Origin: Streptomyces chattanoogensis
GTDB taxonomy: Bacteria; Actinomycetota; Actinomycetes; Streptomycetales; Streptomycetaceae
Assembly (NCBI RefSeq): GCF_001294335.1
Contig: NZ_LGKG01000163.1
Coordinates: 62,001 to 126,000, forward strand
DNA length: 64,000 nt
Direction of reading: 5' to 3'
The stretch's first letter is position 1, and each line of letters opens with the position of its first letter. Position numbers and translations under genes: made by a program. Below the pieces are notes generated by a model that saw only the letters and a list, made by a program, of their open reading frames with translations, was not told where the DNA came from and searched no databases. This document shows, in pieces, positions 9,121-17,466 of this stretch.

Positions 9121-9897
9121 ATGCCCGAACTACCGGATGTCGAAGGATTTCGCCAGGTGCTGATGACCTGTGGACGGCGCACTATCACGGACATCGAGGT
9201 GCGTGACGCGGGGATTCTGCGAGGTGTCACCGAGAAACGACTGCGGAAGGAATGCAAGGAAAGGCGGCTCGGGAAGGCATGGCGGCACGGCAAATGGTTG
9301 TTCGCGCCCACGGATGGCGGCCCCACACTCGTGTTTCATTTTGGCATGACGGGATCATTGTGGTGCTGTTCTCCCGATGAGCCGTTCGCGGCGCATGACC
9401 GCCTTGTGCTGACCCTCGACAATGCCCGTAGCCTGCGCTATCGCGATCAACGCAAGTTGAAGGGAGTGCAGTTGGCCGACGATGCAGCCGTGGATCGGAT
9501 CCTGGACCGGCTGGGGCCCGACGCCCTCGCCGTGGACCGAGCGGAGTTGGCGGATCTGCTGTCCAGGCGGCGGGGTGCCATCAAGAGTGCGCTGATGGAC
9601 CAGTCCGTCATCGCGGGTCTCGGGAATCTGCTGTGCGACGAGATCCTCTGGCGGGCCCGCATCGCCCCCCGGACTCCGGCGCGGGACTTGACTGGGACGG
9701 CGTACCGGCGCCTCCACGCGGCGATGGGCCGCGTGCTCCACACCTCCGTACGTGCCGGGCGCGTCCCGCCGCGACGCTCCTGGATCACGGGACGCAGGGA
9801 CGACAGCGAGCCACTGTGCCCTCGCTGCGGCGAATCCCTGAGCTCCGGCCGTACCGCCGGACGCCGCACCGTCTGGTGCCCGCACTGCCAGCCCTGA
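9121..9897 (+). CDS. Fpg/Nei-family DNA glycosylase/AP lyase
   Basis: A 258-residue base-excision repair enzyme. It begins MPELPDVEGF: after Met removal the N-terminal Pro is the catalytic nucleophile and the following Glu the catalytic acid. Two ATGs are adjacent (9118, 9121). The second is chosen because Pro must directly follow Met and because GGAGG (9112-9116) is better spaced. HGKW holds the conserved Lys. The helix-two-turn-helix domain contains QSVIAGLGNLLCDEILWRA. The C-terminal zinc finger is C-x2-C-x16-C-x2-C (CPRCG to CPHC). It should remove oxidised bases and cleave abasic sites. Fpg versus Nei substrate preference cannot be told by eye; it is probably one of several paralogues in the genome. 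Confidence 0.92.
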   Translation: MPELPDVEGFRQVLMTCGRRTITDIEVRDAGILRGVTEKRLRKECKERRLGKAWRHGKWLFAPTDGGPTLVFHFGMTGSLWCCSPDEPFAAHDRLVLTLDNARSLRYRDQRKLKGVQLADDAAVDRILDRLGPDALAVDRAELADLLSRRRGAIKSALMDQSVIAGLGNLLCDEILWRARIAPRTPARDLTGTAYRRLHAAMGRVLHTSVRAGRVPPRRSWITGRRDDSEPLCPRCGESLSSGRTAGRRTVWCPHCQP

Positions 9898-10102
9898 CGG
9901 TCTTCCCGGGCCCCTGGTCGTTGCGCACCGCCTGCGTGGACAGGTCGTGCTCGTGCGCCAGCTCGAGGCCAAGGAGCCGTAACCGCACGTTGGAAGGTTC
10001 GTCCTCGTCGACAAGCGGAAACACAGCAAAAGTTTCCACCGAAGGTTCAACGATACGGTTGAAGTCGAAGCGACTTCGCCCCCTATGCAGAAGGATGACG
10101 CT

Positions 10103-11083
10103 GTGTCAGCTGACTCCACGACGATCGAACTCAGCCGGTCCGAACTCCGCGAGGTCACCGGCTACGCGGTGGCATGCGCGCGGCCTGCATTGGCGATCTT
10201 CGAACGTGAACACCCTGACGATCGGCGACCACGAGCCGCGATCGACGCTGCGCAGGCGTTCGCGGAGGGAGCCGAGCGAACCAAGGCGCTACGTGACAGT
10301 GCCTGGGCGGCACACCGGGCGGCCCAGGAGACCCGCGATGCAGGGCAGGCTGCGGCGAGCGACGCCGCGCGCGCGGCCGCCCACGCGTGCGGTGCGGCGT
10401 TCCTCCATCCCCTGGCAAAAGCCACTCAGGTCAAGCACATCCTCGGATCGGCCGCTCACGCCGCACGAGCGTGGGAACTCGCCGCCGGAGACGATCCCGC
10501 CGTCGGAGCCGCCCACATCGCGCAGTCGCGGATCCTTGCGCATCCCGCTGTGGTGGATGTCCTGCGGCGCTACCCAGTCGCACCGCCTGGCGGTGCGCGG
10601 GTCGGAGAGCTGATCCGTCAGTTGGACGCGTCGCTCCGATGCCCCCCGACGACTTTCGCTCCAGGTGAGACGGGAGCGGAATCGCCCGCACGATCAGACG
10701 GAACGACTCGCCAGGGTTGCGCGGCCGGCCCGCTGCCACCGCCGCGCTCACTCGGCGAGCAGGCGGTTGAAGAAGGACCGGTAGTGGCGCAGTGCCAGAC
10801 GCAGGCCCTCGGTATCCACTTGCTCGCCGCGATTCCACTGTTCTTCCAGTCCCTTCTTGTGGTCGGCGAACGTCGTGGCAAGCGTCTGCATCACCTCGGC
10901 CACCAGCGAGTCGGCATCGTGCACAGCACCCTGCGGGTCATCCACGAACCTGTTTTGAATCTCCTGCCAGCGGCTGCGGAACTCGTCGGTGTCCTCCCCC
11001 GGAAGGAGCTGCGGAGTCTCCTCCTCGGCGGCAGCGGTATCCGTATCCATATCCGCATCCGCGCCCTCAGCGCCGGATGGTGA
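10103..11083 (+). CDS. Imm5-like putative immunity protein with run-on C-terminus
   Basis: The start GTG 10103 follows AAGGA (10091-10095); an in-frame ATG at 10085 is possible. The first ~180 residues are an Ala/His-rich helical domain (RAAIDAAQAFAEGAE, SAWAAHRAAQE, AARAAAHACGAAFLHPLAKA, ILGSAAHAARAWELA) ending at VGELIRQLDASLR. This resembles the 'putative immunity protein' Imm5-type family. After about 10639 the frame runs on for ~148 more codons with no family-like sequence; the last 336 bases lie antisense to the convergent gene ending at 10748. The natural stop was probably lost. No toxin gene is adjacent, so immunity function is only inferred from family. Confidence 0.6.
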   Translation: MSADSTTIELSRSELREVTGYAVACARPALAIFEREHPDDRRPRAAIDAAQAFAEGAERTKALRDSAWAAHRAAQETRDAGQAAASDAARAAAHACGAAFLHPLAKATQVKHILGSAAHAARAWELAAGDDPAVGAAHIAQSRILAHPAVVDVLRRYPVAPPGGARVGELIRQLDASLRCPPTTFAPGETGAESPARSDGTTRQGCAAGPLPPPRSLGEQAVEEGPVVAQCQTQALGIHLLAAIPLFFQSLLVVGERRGKRLHHLGHQRVGIVHSTLRVIHEPVLNLLPAAAELVGVLPRKELRSLLLGGSGIRIHIRIRALSAGW

Positions 11084-11242
11084 GGATTCTGCCTTTACGG
11101 AGGTGGATTCGCCGGGGAGAGTGGGCGCTTCGGTGGTTGGTGGTGGCGCCTTATCCGGCGGGCGATCGGCGGGCTGGGCCAGGTCTTCGGTGGACAGGCC
11201 TCTCGGCTCGGGGGCGGAGTCCGGTGCTCGGTCGTGTGGCAT
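10748..11242 (-). CDS. Hypothetical soluble protein, partner of the upstream membrane protein
   Basis: A 164-residue protein starting at ATG 11242 after GGATGGAG. Residues 1-80 are Pro/Glu/Asp-rich and disordered. The C-terminal ~80 residues (FRSRWQEIQNRFVDDPQGAVHDADSL, then LRLALRHYRSFFNRLLAE) are clearly related to the C-terminal part of the gene just upstream (RYSRDWAGVQDEFVDRPEEAVHDADRL, MVHYRALFDELL). The two genes are 49 bases apart in the same direction and so form an operon of one membrane-anchored and one soluble version of the same helical domain. Function unknown; this pair type recurs in Streptomyces. Confidence 0.72.
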   Translation of the reverse strand: MPHDRAPDSAPEPRGLSTEDLAQPADRPPDKAPPPTTEAPTLPGESTSVKAESSPSGAEGADADMDTDTAAAEEETPQLLPGEDTDEFRSRWQEIQNRFVDDPQGAVHDADSLVAEVMQTLATTFADHKKGLEEQWNRGEQVDTEGLRLALRHYRSFFNRLLAE

Positions 11243-11291
11243 ATCTCCATCCTTCGGATTCCGTGGATGGGTGGTGTGTGTTCGGGTGTGT

Positions 11292-11852
11292 TCAGGCACG
11301 GGCCTGTCGTGCCTGGCCTCCGTTGGAAAGCAGTTCGTCGAACAGGGCTCGGTAGTGCACCATGGCGCCACGCAGCTGCTCGGTGGTGGCCTTGTGCTGC
11401 GTTCCGAGGGCATCGACCTCGTGGGCATCGCGGTAGTGCTCCAATGTGCGGCCGTGCTCGACGGAGAGGTCCTTGAGCTGCTGCTCAAAGCCTTCGGTCG
11501 GATAGCCCCGCTCGTGCATCAGCGACGTCACCAGACGGTCCGCGTCATGCACAGCCTCTTCCGGGCGGTCGACGAACTCGTCCTGCACACCGGCCCAGTC
11601 ACGGCTGTACCGCTCGCGGCTGCTGCTGGGCAGGGGCTTGATGTCCAGCGCATCATGGCGCTTCTCCCGTGCTCGCAGCTCACGCTCGCCGGCCAGTCGG
11701 CTGTCGGCACTCTCGACGGTGCGTTCGTACTCCGGCCCGAAGCGTTCCCGTAGATGACGGCGTCTGCCGACGAAAAGGGTGATCGCGACGGATAGCAGAG
11801 CAACCACCACTACGACGGGAATGATGATCGCCAGAAGGGTCCCTGTTGACAT
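11292..11852 (-). CDS. Hypothetical single-pass membrane protein
   Basis: A 186-residue protein starting at ATG 11852 after GAGGAGG. Residues 6-28 (LLAIIIPVVVVVALLSVAITLFV) form one transmembrane helix followed by RRR, so the remainder is probably cytoplasmic. A charged helical segment follows. The domain from residue ~80 (SRDWAGVQDEFVDRPEEAVHDADRLV to the C-terminus) is shared with the downstream gene. The conserved DEFVDxPxxAVxDAD core and MVHYRALFDELL end suggest a helical bundle. It is the first gene of a two-gene operon. Function unknown; a membrane-linked stress or envelope role is a guess. Confidence 0.72.
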   Translation of the reverse strand: MSTGTLLAIIIPVVVVVALLSVAITLFVGRRRHLRERFGPEYERTVESADSRLAGERELRAREKRHDALDIKPLPSSSRERYSRDWAGVQDEFVDRPEEAVHDADRLVTSLMHERGYPTEGFEQQLKDLSVEHGRTLEHYRDAHEVDALGTQHKATTEQLRGAMVHYRALFDELLSNGGQARQARA

Positions 11853-13120
11853 CGGGCAAACCTCCTCAAAAAGGATCTGCTCTCAGTCTAGAACCCCGCT
11901 GTGCGGGCGATCGGACCGCGGAGCTGCGAGAACGGCCAGGAGGCGGCTTCGCACCGGCGTGTGGGGCGATGGCCGCAGCGCCACAGCGCTCGACAGCTGA
12001 CGGCTTCCATCGCGCGGTAGACGTTGCGCGAGTCCCTGACCTCGAAGTTTGCGGCTCCCCTCATGAGGCTGCCGCAACGCCTTGGACATAGCGCACTGTC
12101 GCCAATCGCTCGCTCTACGTCTCCCGGTGGCCGGTCGGCGCGTTCGCCCGGCATCCGACGCCGATCTGCCCTGGACGGGCCGATCTGCCCTGGACGGGTG
12201 GTGGAGCCGACCCCAAGAGCACGCGAAGCGGCTGACGGCCGGGGTGGTGCCTCGCAGGGCCCGGTGCTCGTACGCCCAGCCGCTCTCGACCACGAAAATG
12301 CGGAAGCTCCCTCTCGGTGCAGGCTGCGACGCTCCCCGTTTCGCGCCCCCTGAGAATTTGCTGGTCGGCCGGGATGCGCACAAGTCCGTCGTCTTCAGTG
12401 TGACTCTCGCGGGCATCCATCCCGTGCGGGTGGACCCCAGGTGGGGACGCCGACCGGCATCTGGCTCACCAGCCCTCCGCGGATGACTTCGAGGCGGATG
12501 GCTTCGAGGCGGATGGCTTCGAGGCGGATGACTTCGAGAGGGCCTTACCGCCCACCCGGACGCGAAAGGCGCCCTGGCAACCAGCCCGCGGCGGACCGGA
12601 ACAGGGTTCCGTCTTCCCTCCACAGGGTGACCTGATCGACCCAGCCCCGCTCAAGACCCGCGCCGACCTGCTCGGTACGTCCAGCCCCTACGTGCTGATC
12701 CACGCCGGACTCGACGGCTGGCCGCGCCGCCAAATGGCCGAGTGCGGCCGTGACCTGATGGCCCGTGCGCTGGAACAGGGCCACTCGCTCCGTCTCAGCC
12801 TCGCTCTTTCGGCGCTCCGGCCGATCACCGACGATTGTCGATTGCCGAGGGGGCTTTCCGGCCGCCGTATTACGTCACGGACACGGACTTGCTCTGTCTC
12901 GTCCCGACCTGGTCGACTGGAGCCATGCCTATGCAGTATTCAGCGGGGGAATACCTGAAAGTCTGTGTCCAGCCGGTGGTGTCGGCGGCAATGCACCCGC
13001 GTGCCTACGGCGTCGGTGAGCTCCTGAACAGCGTCCGTAGTTGTCCAATGGTGGAATCAGCACGGGCGTGAACCAAGCGGCGCGCCCGGAGGAATTACTC
13101 CCGATAGCCAGGACAGCGAA
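11853..13120. other. Long intergenic region with short repeats, no convincing gene
   Basis: About 1.27 kb separating the divergent pair at 11.3 kb and the transporter gene. Long frames are open on both strands without conserved sequence or good starts. Two repeated tracts are visible: an 18-19 base duplication of CCGATCTGCCCTGGACGGG at about 12163-12198, and a 15-base tandem repeat at 12482-12538. One plus-strand frame from about 12404 to 12958 reads through the repeat as EADGF copies and then through a Streptomyces-like stretch (DLIDPAPLKTRADLLGT) but has no plausible start. It may be a gene remnant. Confidence 0.4.
12482..12538 (+). repeat. 15-bp tandem repeat (GATGGCTTCGAGGCG type), about four copies
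   Basis: Four head-to-tail copies of a 15-base unit (GATGACTTCGAGGCG, GATGGCTTCGAGGCG twice, GATGACTTCGAGAGG). In one plus-strand frame the unit encodes EADGF; on the minus strand it encodes SASKP. The copies differ at only one or two positions. Confidence 0.9.
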
Positions 13121-14215
13121 ATGACATCCGAGAGTTCTCAGGGCGGGCAGCCCGCCGGTAGGAAATGGAGACGCACGGGGCGACGCCGTGGCAGCCTGCG
13201 GTCCTGGTTCGCCGCGGGGTTCAGCGCCACTCTCGGTGGCGCGCTCGCCTATTGGCTGGCAAGAGAGGCTCTGCGGCTCAGCGAGCTGATGGTCCTTCTG
13301 CTCTTGTCCTTCTTCGTCGCCGTCAGCCTGGATCCGCTGGTGCGGTGGCTGGTGCGGCACCGGCTGCCCCGGGGATGGGCGGTCACAGTGGTGCTGCTGG
13401 CATTCGTCGTCCTGCTGGCGGGATTTCTGGCGCTGGTGATCCCACCGGTCACCGATGAGGTCACCGCATTCGCCCACGCCATGACCCGATGGCTTCGACA
13501 GCTCCACGACAACCACACCGCTCTGGGAAGGTTTGAGGCCCGCTTCCACCTGATCGGCCAGCTGCGCAAGCAATTCGGTTCCGGTGTCTCCCCTCGTGTG
13601 CTGGGAGGTCTTCTCGGAGCGGGACAACTGGTCGTGAGTGCCGTCACCGCGAGCCTGGTGGTCGTGGTGGTGGCCCTGTACTGCATGGCCGGTCTGCCGC
13701 AGATCAAGACATTCTGCTTTCAGTTCGTCCCGGGCAGCCGCCGGAAGCAGATGGAAGCCCTCACGGAGGAAATCCTCACGCGGACCGGCTGGTACATGCT
13801 GGGGAATATCGTCACCTCCGGCATCGCAGGCCTGGCCACATTCATCTGGTGCGCCGCTACCGGCGTCCCCTATTCGGCGGCGCTCGGCGTTCTCGTCGCT
13901 TTGCTGGACTTGGTGCCGATGGTGGGCTCCACCATCGGAGGAATCATCGTCAGCCTCGTCGCGCTGGCGGTCTCCCTTCCCATTGCCATCGGCACGGCCG
14001 CCTTCTATATCGCCTTCCGCCTTGCGGAGGACTACTTCATCGTGCCCCGCGTCATGAAGTACGCAGTACGGGTTCCCCCCATCGTGACCGTGGTCGCAGT
14101 GCTGGTCGGCGCGGCCCTGCTGGGCATTATCGGCGCTCTGCTCGCCATCCCCGCAGCCATGGCCGTGGAGCTCGTCCTCGACAAATTCGTCTTCCCGAAA
14201 ATCAAGGCTGCCTGA
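13121..14215 (+). CDS. AI-2E family (PerM-type) membrane transporter
   Basis: A 364-residue polytopic membrane protein. Hydrophobic segments lie near residues 30-45, 55-75, 85-110, 165-190, then a cluster from ~225 to 355 (IVTSGIAGLATFIWCAATGV, ALGVLVALLDLVPMVGSTIGGIIVSLVALAVS, AALLGIIGALLAIPAAMAVELVL). The PMVGSTIGG and GIIGALLAIPAAM signatures and the soluble segment between helices 3 and 4 are typical of the AI-2E/PerM/TqsA family. Family members export AI-2, act as Na+/H+ antiporters or are of unknown function; a quorum-sensing role should not be assumed in Streptomyces. Single gene with no operon partner visible. Confidence 0.88.
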   Translation: MTSESSQGGQPAGRKWRRTGRRRGSLRSWFAAGFSATLGGALAYWLAREALRLSELMVLLLLSFFVAVSLDPLVRWLVRHRLPRGWAVTVVLLAFVVLLAGFLALVIPPVTDEVTAFAHAMTRWLRQLHDNHTALGRFEARFHLIGQLRKQFGSGVSPRVLGGLLGAGQLVVSAVTASLVVVVVALYCMAGLPQIKTFCFQFVPGSRRKQMEALTEEILTRTGWYMLGNIVTSGIAGLATFIWCAATGVPYSAALGVLVALLDLVPMVGSTIGGIIVSLVALAVSLPIAIGTAAFYIAFRLAEDYFIVPRVMKYAVRVPPIVTVVAVLVGAALLGIIGALLAIPAAMAVELVLDKFVFPKIKAA

Positions 14216-14610
14216 GGGTCGTAGCTGGTCGGCTGTCGGATGTCGGCTCACCACCTCAGTCGGCTCACTACCTCAGCTCGAGTCGGCCCGGTCGAGAGAA
14301 CTGGCCGTGTGAGCCGGAATCAGGCCAACAGCAGCCTCGAAGTGCGGAGCGGACATGACCCGGCCGGACCGGCGGGTCCGCCGGCTCGGATAGCCACCAG
14401 CTGCTCCGCAGCAGCCGGCCGAGGACCACCGTGCGGTCCGGTGCGACACGCCGGAGCAGCACCAGTGCTGGATGCCTCCGGCTGGCCCGGCCGTTCCGCC
14501 GGTGGTGGCCATCCACCTGCCGACGCGCTAAAAGCTCCTGGCGTCCGGGAACACGTGGTGTGGGCGCCGGGCCCGCCGGTCGCCCCACCACCACAAGAAG
14601 GCGGCACGGC
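14216..14610. other. Intergenic region upstream of the hemerythrin gene
   Basis: About 390 bases without a recognisable gene. An imperfect direct repeat, CACCTCAGTCGGCTCA/CTACCTCAGCTCGAGTC, lies near 14250-14285. AGAAGGCGG just before 14611 is the ribosome binding site of the next gene. Confidence 0.35.
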
Positions 14611-15168
14611 ATGGGCCACGGCGGGGACGTCATCGCAGAGCTGACGACCGATCACAAGGAAGTCCACGACCTCTTCGTGCAGTTCGAAAGCACGCCACCC
14701 GGCAGTGCGCACCGCAAACGGCTCGTGGACGAGATCACGATCGAGTTGGTGCGGCACTCGGTCGCCGAGGAACAGCATCTCTACCCGGCGGTACGCGAAC
14801 ATCTGGAGGGGGGCGACGCCTTGGCCGACCGGGAGATCGCCGACCACAGTCGTATCGAACAGTTGCTCAAGGATCTGGAAGGCCGCGAGCCCGACGACCT
14901 CGACTTCGACCGACTGATGGTGAAGCTGAGGACCGAGGTGACCGCCCATGCCGACGACGAGGAGAAAAACCTGTTCATCCAGCTCCGGAACGGGGTTCAT
15001 CCCTTCGTCCTGGAAAGCCTGGGGAACAAGGTCCGCGAGGCGAAGAAGACCGCCCCCACCCGCCCGCACCCCTCGGCACCGAGCGCCCCGCCGGCCAACA
15101 AGCTGCTGGCTCCAGGACTGGGCCTGGTGGACCGAGCCCGGGACTACCTCACCGGCCGCGGACGGTAA
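14611..15168 (+). CDS. Hemerythrin-domain protein
   Basis: A 185-residue protein beginning MGHGGDVIAELTTDHKEVHDLF. Candidate di-iron ligands follow the hemerythrin HHE pattern: DHKEVHDLF (His), RHSVAEEQHLYPAV (H-x3-E-x2-H), DHSRIEQLL (His), AHADDEEKNLF (H-x4-E). The first 130 residues are the four-helix domain. The C-terminal 50 are a Pro-rich linker and a short RARDYLTGRGR tail. Such proteins bind O2, NO or peroxide, or sense redox state in the cytoplasm. The next gene (UdgX) starts only 6 bases downstream in the same direction, so the two are probably one operon linking oxidative stress and DNA damage. Confidence 0.9.
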   Translation: MGHGGDVIAELTTDHKEVHDLFVQFESTPPGSAHRKRLVDEITIELVRHSVAEEQHLYPAVREHLEGGDALADREIADHSRIEQLLKDLEGREPDDLDFDRLMVKLRTEVTAHADDEEKNLFIQLRNGVHPFVLESLGNKVREAKKTAPTRPHPSAPSAPPANKLLAPGLGLVDRARDYLTGRGR

Positions 15169-15173
15169 CACCC

Positions 15174-15866
15174 ATGGCCGGACGCGGTGGCGACTCCGAC
15201 GCGCAGCAGTACGACGCCACCCCGTACCTGCCCCGGCGCGGAGGACTCGCGGCTCACCGGCGTGCCGCAACAGACTGCCAGGGCTGCCCGCTGTACCAGG
15301 ACGCGACCGGGACCGTTTTCGGAGCGGGCAATCCGTCGGCACGCCTCATGCTCGTCGGTGAGCAGCCGGGCGACCAGGAGGACCGCCAGGGAAAGCCGTT
15401 CGTCGGGCCGGCCGGCGGCCTGCTCAGGAAGGCGTTGCGGGAGGCCGGTCTCGATGAGGATCAGGCCTATTTCACCAACGCGGTCAAGCACTTCAAGTTC
15501 ACCGTTGCGGCACGAGGCAAGCGCCGCATCCACAAGCCCCCCAGCCTGCGGGAGATGACGGCCTGCCGCCCCTGGCTGGCGGCCGAACTGCGCCTGGTCG
15601 ATCCGGAAGTGGTGGTGGCTCTCGGGGCGACGGCGGGCAAGGCGCTGCTGGGACCGTCGTTCCGCGTGACGAAGGACCGGGGCGCCCTCATCCCACTGGC
15701 CGAGGGCAGGGCCCAGGGAGACGGAACGCGAGGCGCAGCCTACGACGGAGCGGGATTCGTCGTCGCAACCCTCCACCCGGCAGCGATTCTGCGTGCCGAA
15801 GACCGTGAGACACCGTACGCCGGACTCGTTTCAGACCTGCGAGTGGCGGCCGGAGCGTTGGCGTGA
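15174..15866 (+). CDS. udgX: UdgX-type uracil-DNA-binding/crosslinking protein
   Basis: A 230-residue uracil-DNA glycosylase superfamily protein. It has the Fe-S cysteines (C-x2-C at 35/38, later Cys in ACRPW), motif A as GEQPGDQEDRQGKPFVGPAG and the UdgX-specific loop KRRIHKPP with His120. The histidine in this KRRIH loop is known in mycobacterial UdgX to attach covalently to the abasic site after uracil release, giving an irreversible complex. Motif B is TLHPAAILR. Known family knowledge gives the tight uracil-DNA trapping function. Follows the hemerythrin gene by 6 bases, probably co-transcribed. Confidence 0.92.
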   Translation: MAGRGGDSDAQQYDATPYLPRRGGLAAHRRAATDCQGCPLYQDATGTVFGAGNPSARLMLVGEQPGDQEDRQGKPFVGPAGGLLRKALREAGLDEDQAYFTNAVKHFKFTVAARGKRRIHKPPSLREMTACRPWLAAELRLVDPEVVVALGATAGKALLGPSFRVTKDRGALIPLAEGRAQGDGTRGAAYDGAGFVVATLHPAAILRAEDRETPYAGLVSDLRVAAGALA

Positions 15867-15962
15867 GGAGGCGGCTCCGCGGCATGGCCAAGAAGGGCCA
15901 ACCAGCCCTTCGCCCTGTCCGCCATCGCGCCGACCGGCTACGACTGGAACCGACTCAGCGCC

Positions 15963-16421
15963 ATGCTGCGGGCTTGGTCGCCGCCTGCCGAGCCGGTCCC
16001 CTTTCTCCGCCATCGACAGCACATAGTCTCCTCGCTGGCACTCGGCGAGCTGCTGCACCGGTTTCGCATCGGGCACCTTTCCACCGCCAAGCTGACAGTC
16101 AAGCTCGACTCGCATTTCCTTCACGAGATGGCACGCGAGCACTGGCAGCGCAAGGGGGCAGGTTGGCTGCGGACCATGCAGGGAGGAGATCGGCGGGACC
16201 TGGCCTTCGTCCGCCTGACACAGGAGCGCTACGAGGCCGCCGTATCCGCAGGCCCGCCTGCTCCGGATGTCTTCCTCCCACCACCGGCCGCGCGACGGAA
16301 CGACGCAGATCCCCGTGACGTGGCCAGGACGCGGCCCCGTCCCCGTACGCTGCCGTCGCCCCGCACACCGCATGCGCTCCTCAGACGACGACTGTCTCGC
16401 CCTCACACCTGGACATCGTGA
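15963..16421 (+). CDS. Unrecognised open frame, doubtful gene
   Basis: A 152-residue frame in the same phase as udgX, open from the udgX stop. The part from YDWNRLSAMLRAW to about WLRTMQGGDRRDLAFVRLTQERYE looks protein-like (regular hydrophobic spacing). The last 40 residues are Pro/Arg-rich and look like non-coding translation. There is no good ribosome binding site before ATG 15963. I do not recognise it; it may be the remnant of a longer gene. Confidence 0.3.
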   Translation: MLRAWSPPAEPVPFLRHRQHIVSSLALGELLHRFRIGHLSTAKLTVKLDSHFLHEMAREHWQRKGAGWLRTMQGGDRRDLAFVRLTQERYEAAVSAGPPAPDVFLPPPAARRNDADPRDVARTRPRPRTLPSPRTPHALLRRRLSRPHTWTS

Positions 16422-16517
16422 AGCCGCAGGTGTTCCTGTGGTATCGCCGGTTCCCGCGGTACGACGCCAGGCAGGGCGAGCGCGCCGAGCCCCGCTCGCC
16501 CGGACTCGAGTACGGCG

Positions 16518-17369
16518 CTACGGGACCCTGACGCCGTCCGCCAGTCGCCGCAGCGCGTCGGCCGAGGGTGAGCCGGGGGCGGCATGGAAGACCACCACCC
16601 GTTGCCCGGCGTCGTCCGGCAGAAGCATGTTCTCGTCGGTGAGGGTGATCGGGCCGACGGCCGGATGGCGGTAGGTGAGGGTGTGTGTGGCGCATGTACG
16701 GACCGGGTGCGCGGCCCACAGCGCGGTGAACTCGGCGCTTTCGCGGCGCAGTTCGGTGATCAGCTCGCGCAGCCGCGGCTCGTCCGGCCACTGCCCCGCG
16801 ATCCCCCGCAGGCCGCCCACGGAGTCCCGGAGCTTGGCGTCCAGGTCCGTGTACAGCGCCCGGTAGCGCGGGTCGAGGAACACCATCCGTACGACATTGG
16901 GCCGGCGGCCATCGGTGCCGTCGTACGGGGCGGCGAACGGCAGATGGCCGGCGAGGAGGGCGTGCCCGCTGCGGTTCCAGGCCAGGACGTCCAGGGACCG
17001 GCCCAGCACCAGCGCCGGCACCTCGCCCAGCGCCCCGATCATGGTCCGTACGGACGGCCGCACCCGCTCCGTGGCGGGCACCGCTGTGCGGGCCGGACGG
17101 GCCAGCCCGTACAGATGGCTCCGCTCGGCCTCGTCCAGCCGCAGTACGCGCGCAAGCGCATCCAGGACCGCGTCCGAGGCATTGGCGCCACTCCCCTGCT
17201 CCAGGCGGGTGTAGTACCCCGGGCTGATGCCCGCCAGTTGCGCCAGCTCCTCACGGCGCAGGCCAGGCACCCGCCGTCTGCCGCCGTAGTCCGGCAGCCC
17301 CACCTCGCCGGGCGACAGCCGGGCGCGCCGGGTCCGCAGGAATGTCCCCAGTTCGGATATCCGCTCCAT
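16518..17369 (-). CDS. XRE-family transcriptional regulator with MmyB-like ligand domain
   Basis: A 283-residue regulator starting at ATG 17369 (MERISELGTFLRTRRARLSP). The N-terminal helix-turn-helix (residues ~5-75) contains GLRREELAQLAGISPGYYTRLEQG, a hallmark of the Streptomyces XRE/MmyB group. Residues ~100-280 form the MmyB-like domain (VLAWNRSGHALL, NVVRMVFLDPRYRALYTDLD, HPVRTCATHTLTYRHPAVG, LPDDAGQRVVVFHA), which in some homologues binds fatty-acyl-type ligands. It is divergent from the SDR-NQO pair, with 97 bases between starts, and probably controls it. Confidence 0.9.
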   Translation of the reverse strand: MERISELGTFLRTRRARLSPGEVGLPDYGGRRRVPGLRREELAQLAGISPGYYTRLEQGSGANASDAVLDALARVLRLDEAERSHLYGLARPARTAVPATERVRPSVRTMIGALGEVPALVLGRSLDVLAWNRSGHALLAGHLPFAAPYDGTDGRRPNVVRMVFLDPRYRALYTDLDAKLRDSVGGLRGIAGQWPDEPRLRELITELRRESAEFTALWAAHPVRTCATHTLTYRHPAVGPITLTDENMLLPDDAGQRVVVFHAAPGSPSADALRRLADGVRVP

Positions 17370-17466
17370 GCCGCCATTCTGACTGCATCTCGCAGGGGTA
17401 GGCACGGCGTTCCTACCCTCCGCAGGGGGCTGGGTAGCGGTCCGCCGGTCCGTGAGGATCCTTCCC

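Noticed and set aside
12482..12538. Possible CRISPR-like array
   Set aside because: Four tandem 15-base copies without spacers; a simple tandem repeat, not repeat-spacer units.
11853..13120. Insertion sequence or transposase between 11.9 and 13.1 kb
   Set aside because: The long gap with duplications suggested mobile DNA, but no terminal inverted repeats or DDE-type sequence could be found.
12929..14254. Long minus-strand frame opposite the AI-2E transporter
   Set aside because: Antisense shadow rich in Asp/Gly/Gln with no conserved sequence, whereas the plus strand encodes a clear membrane protein.
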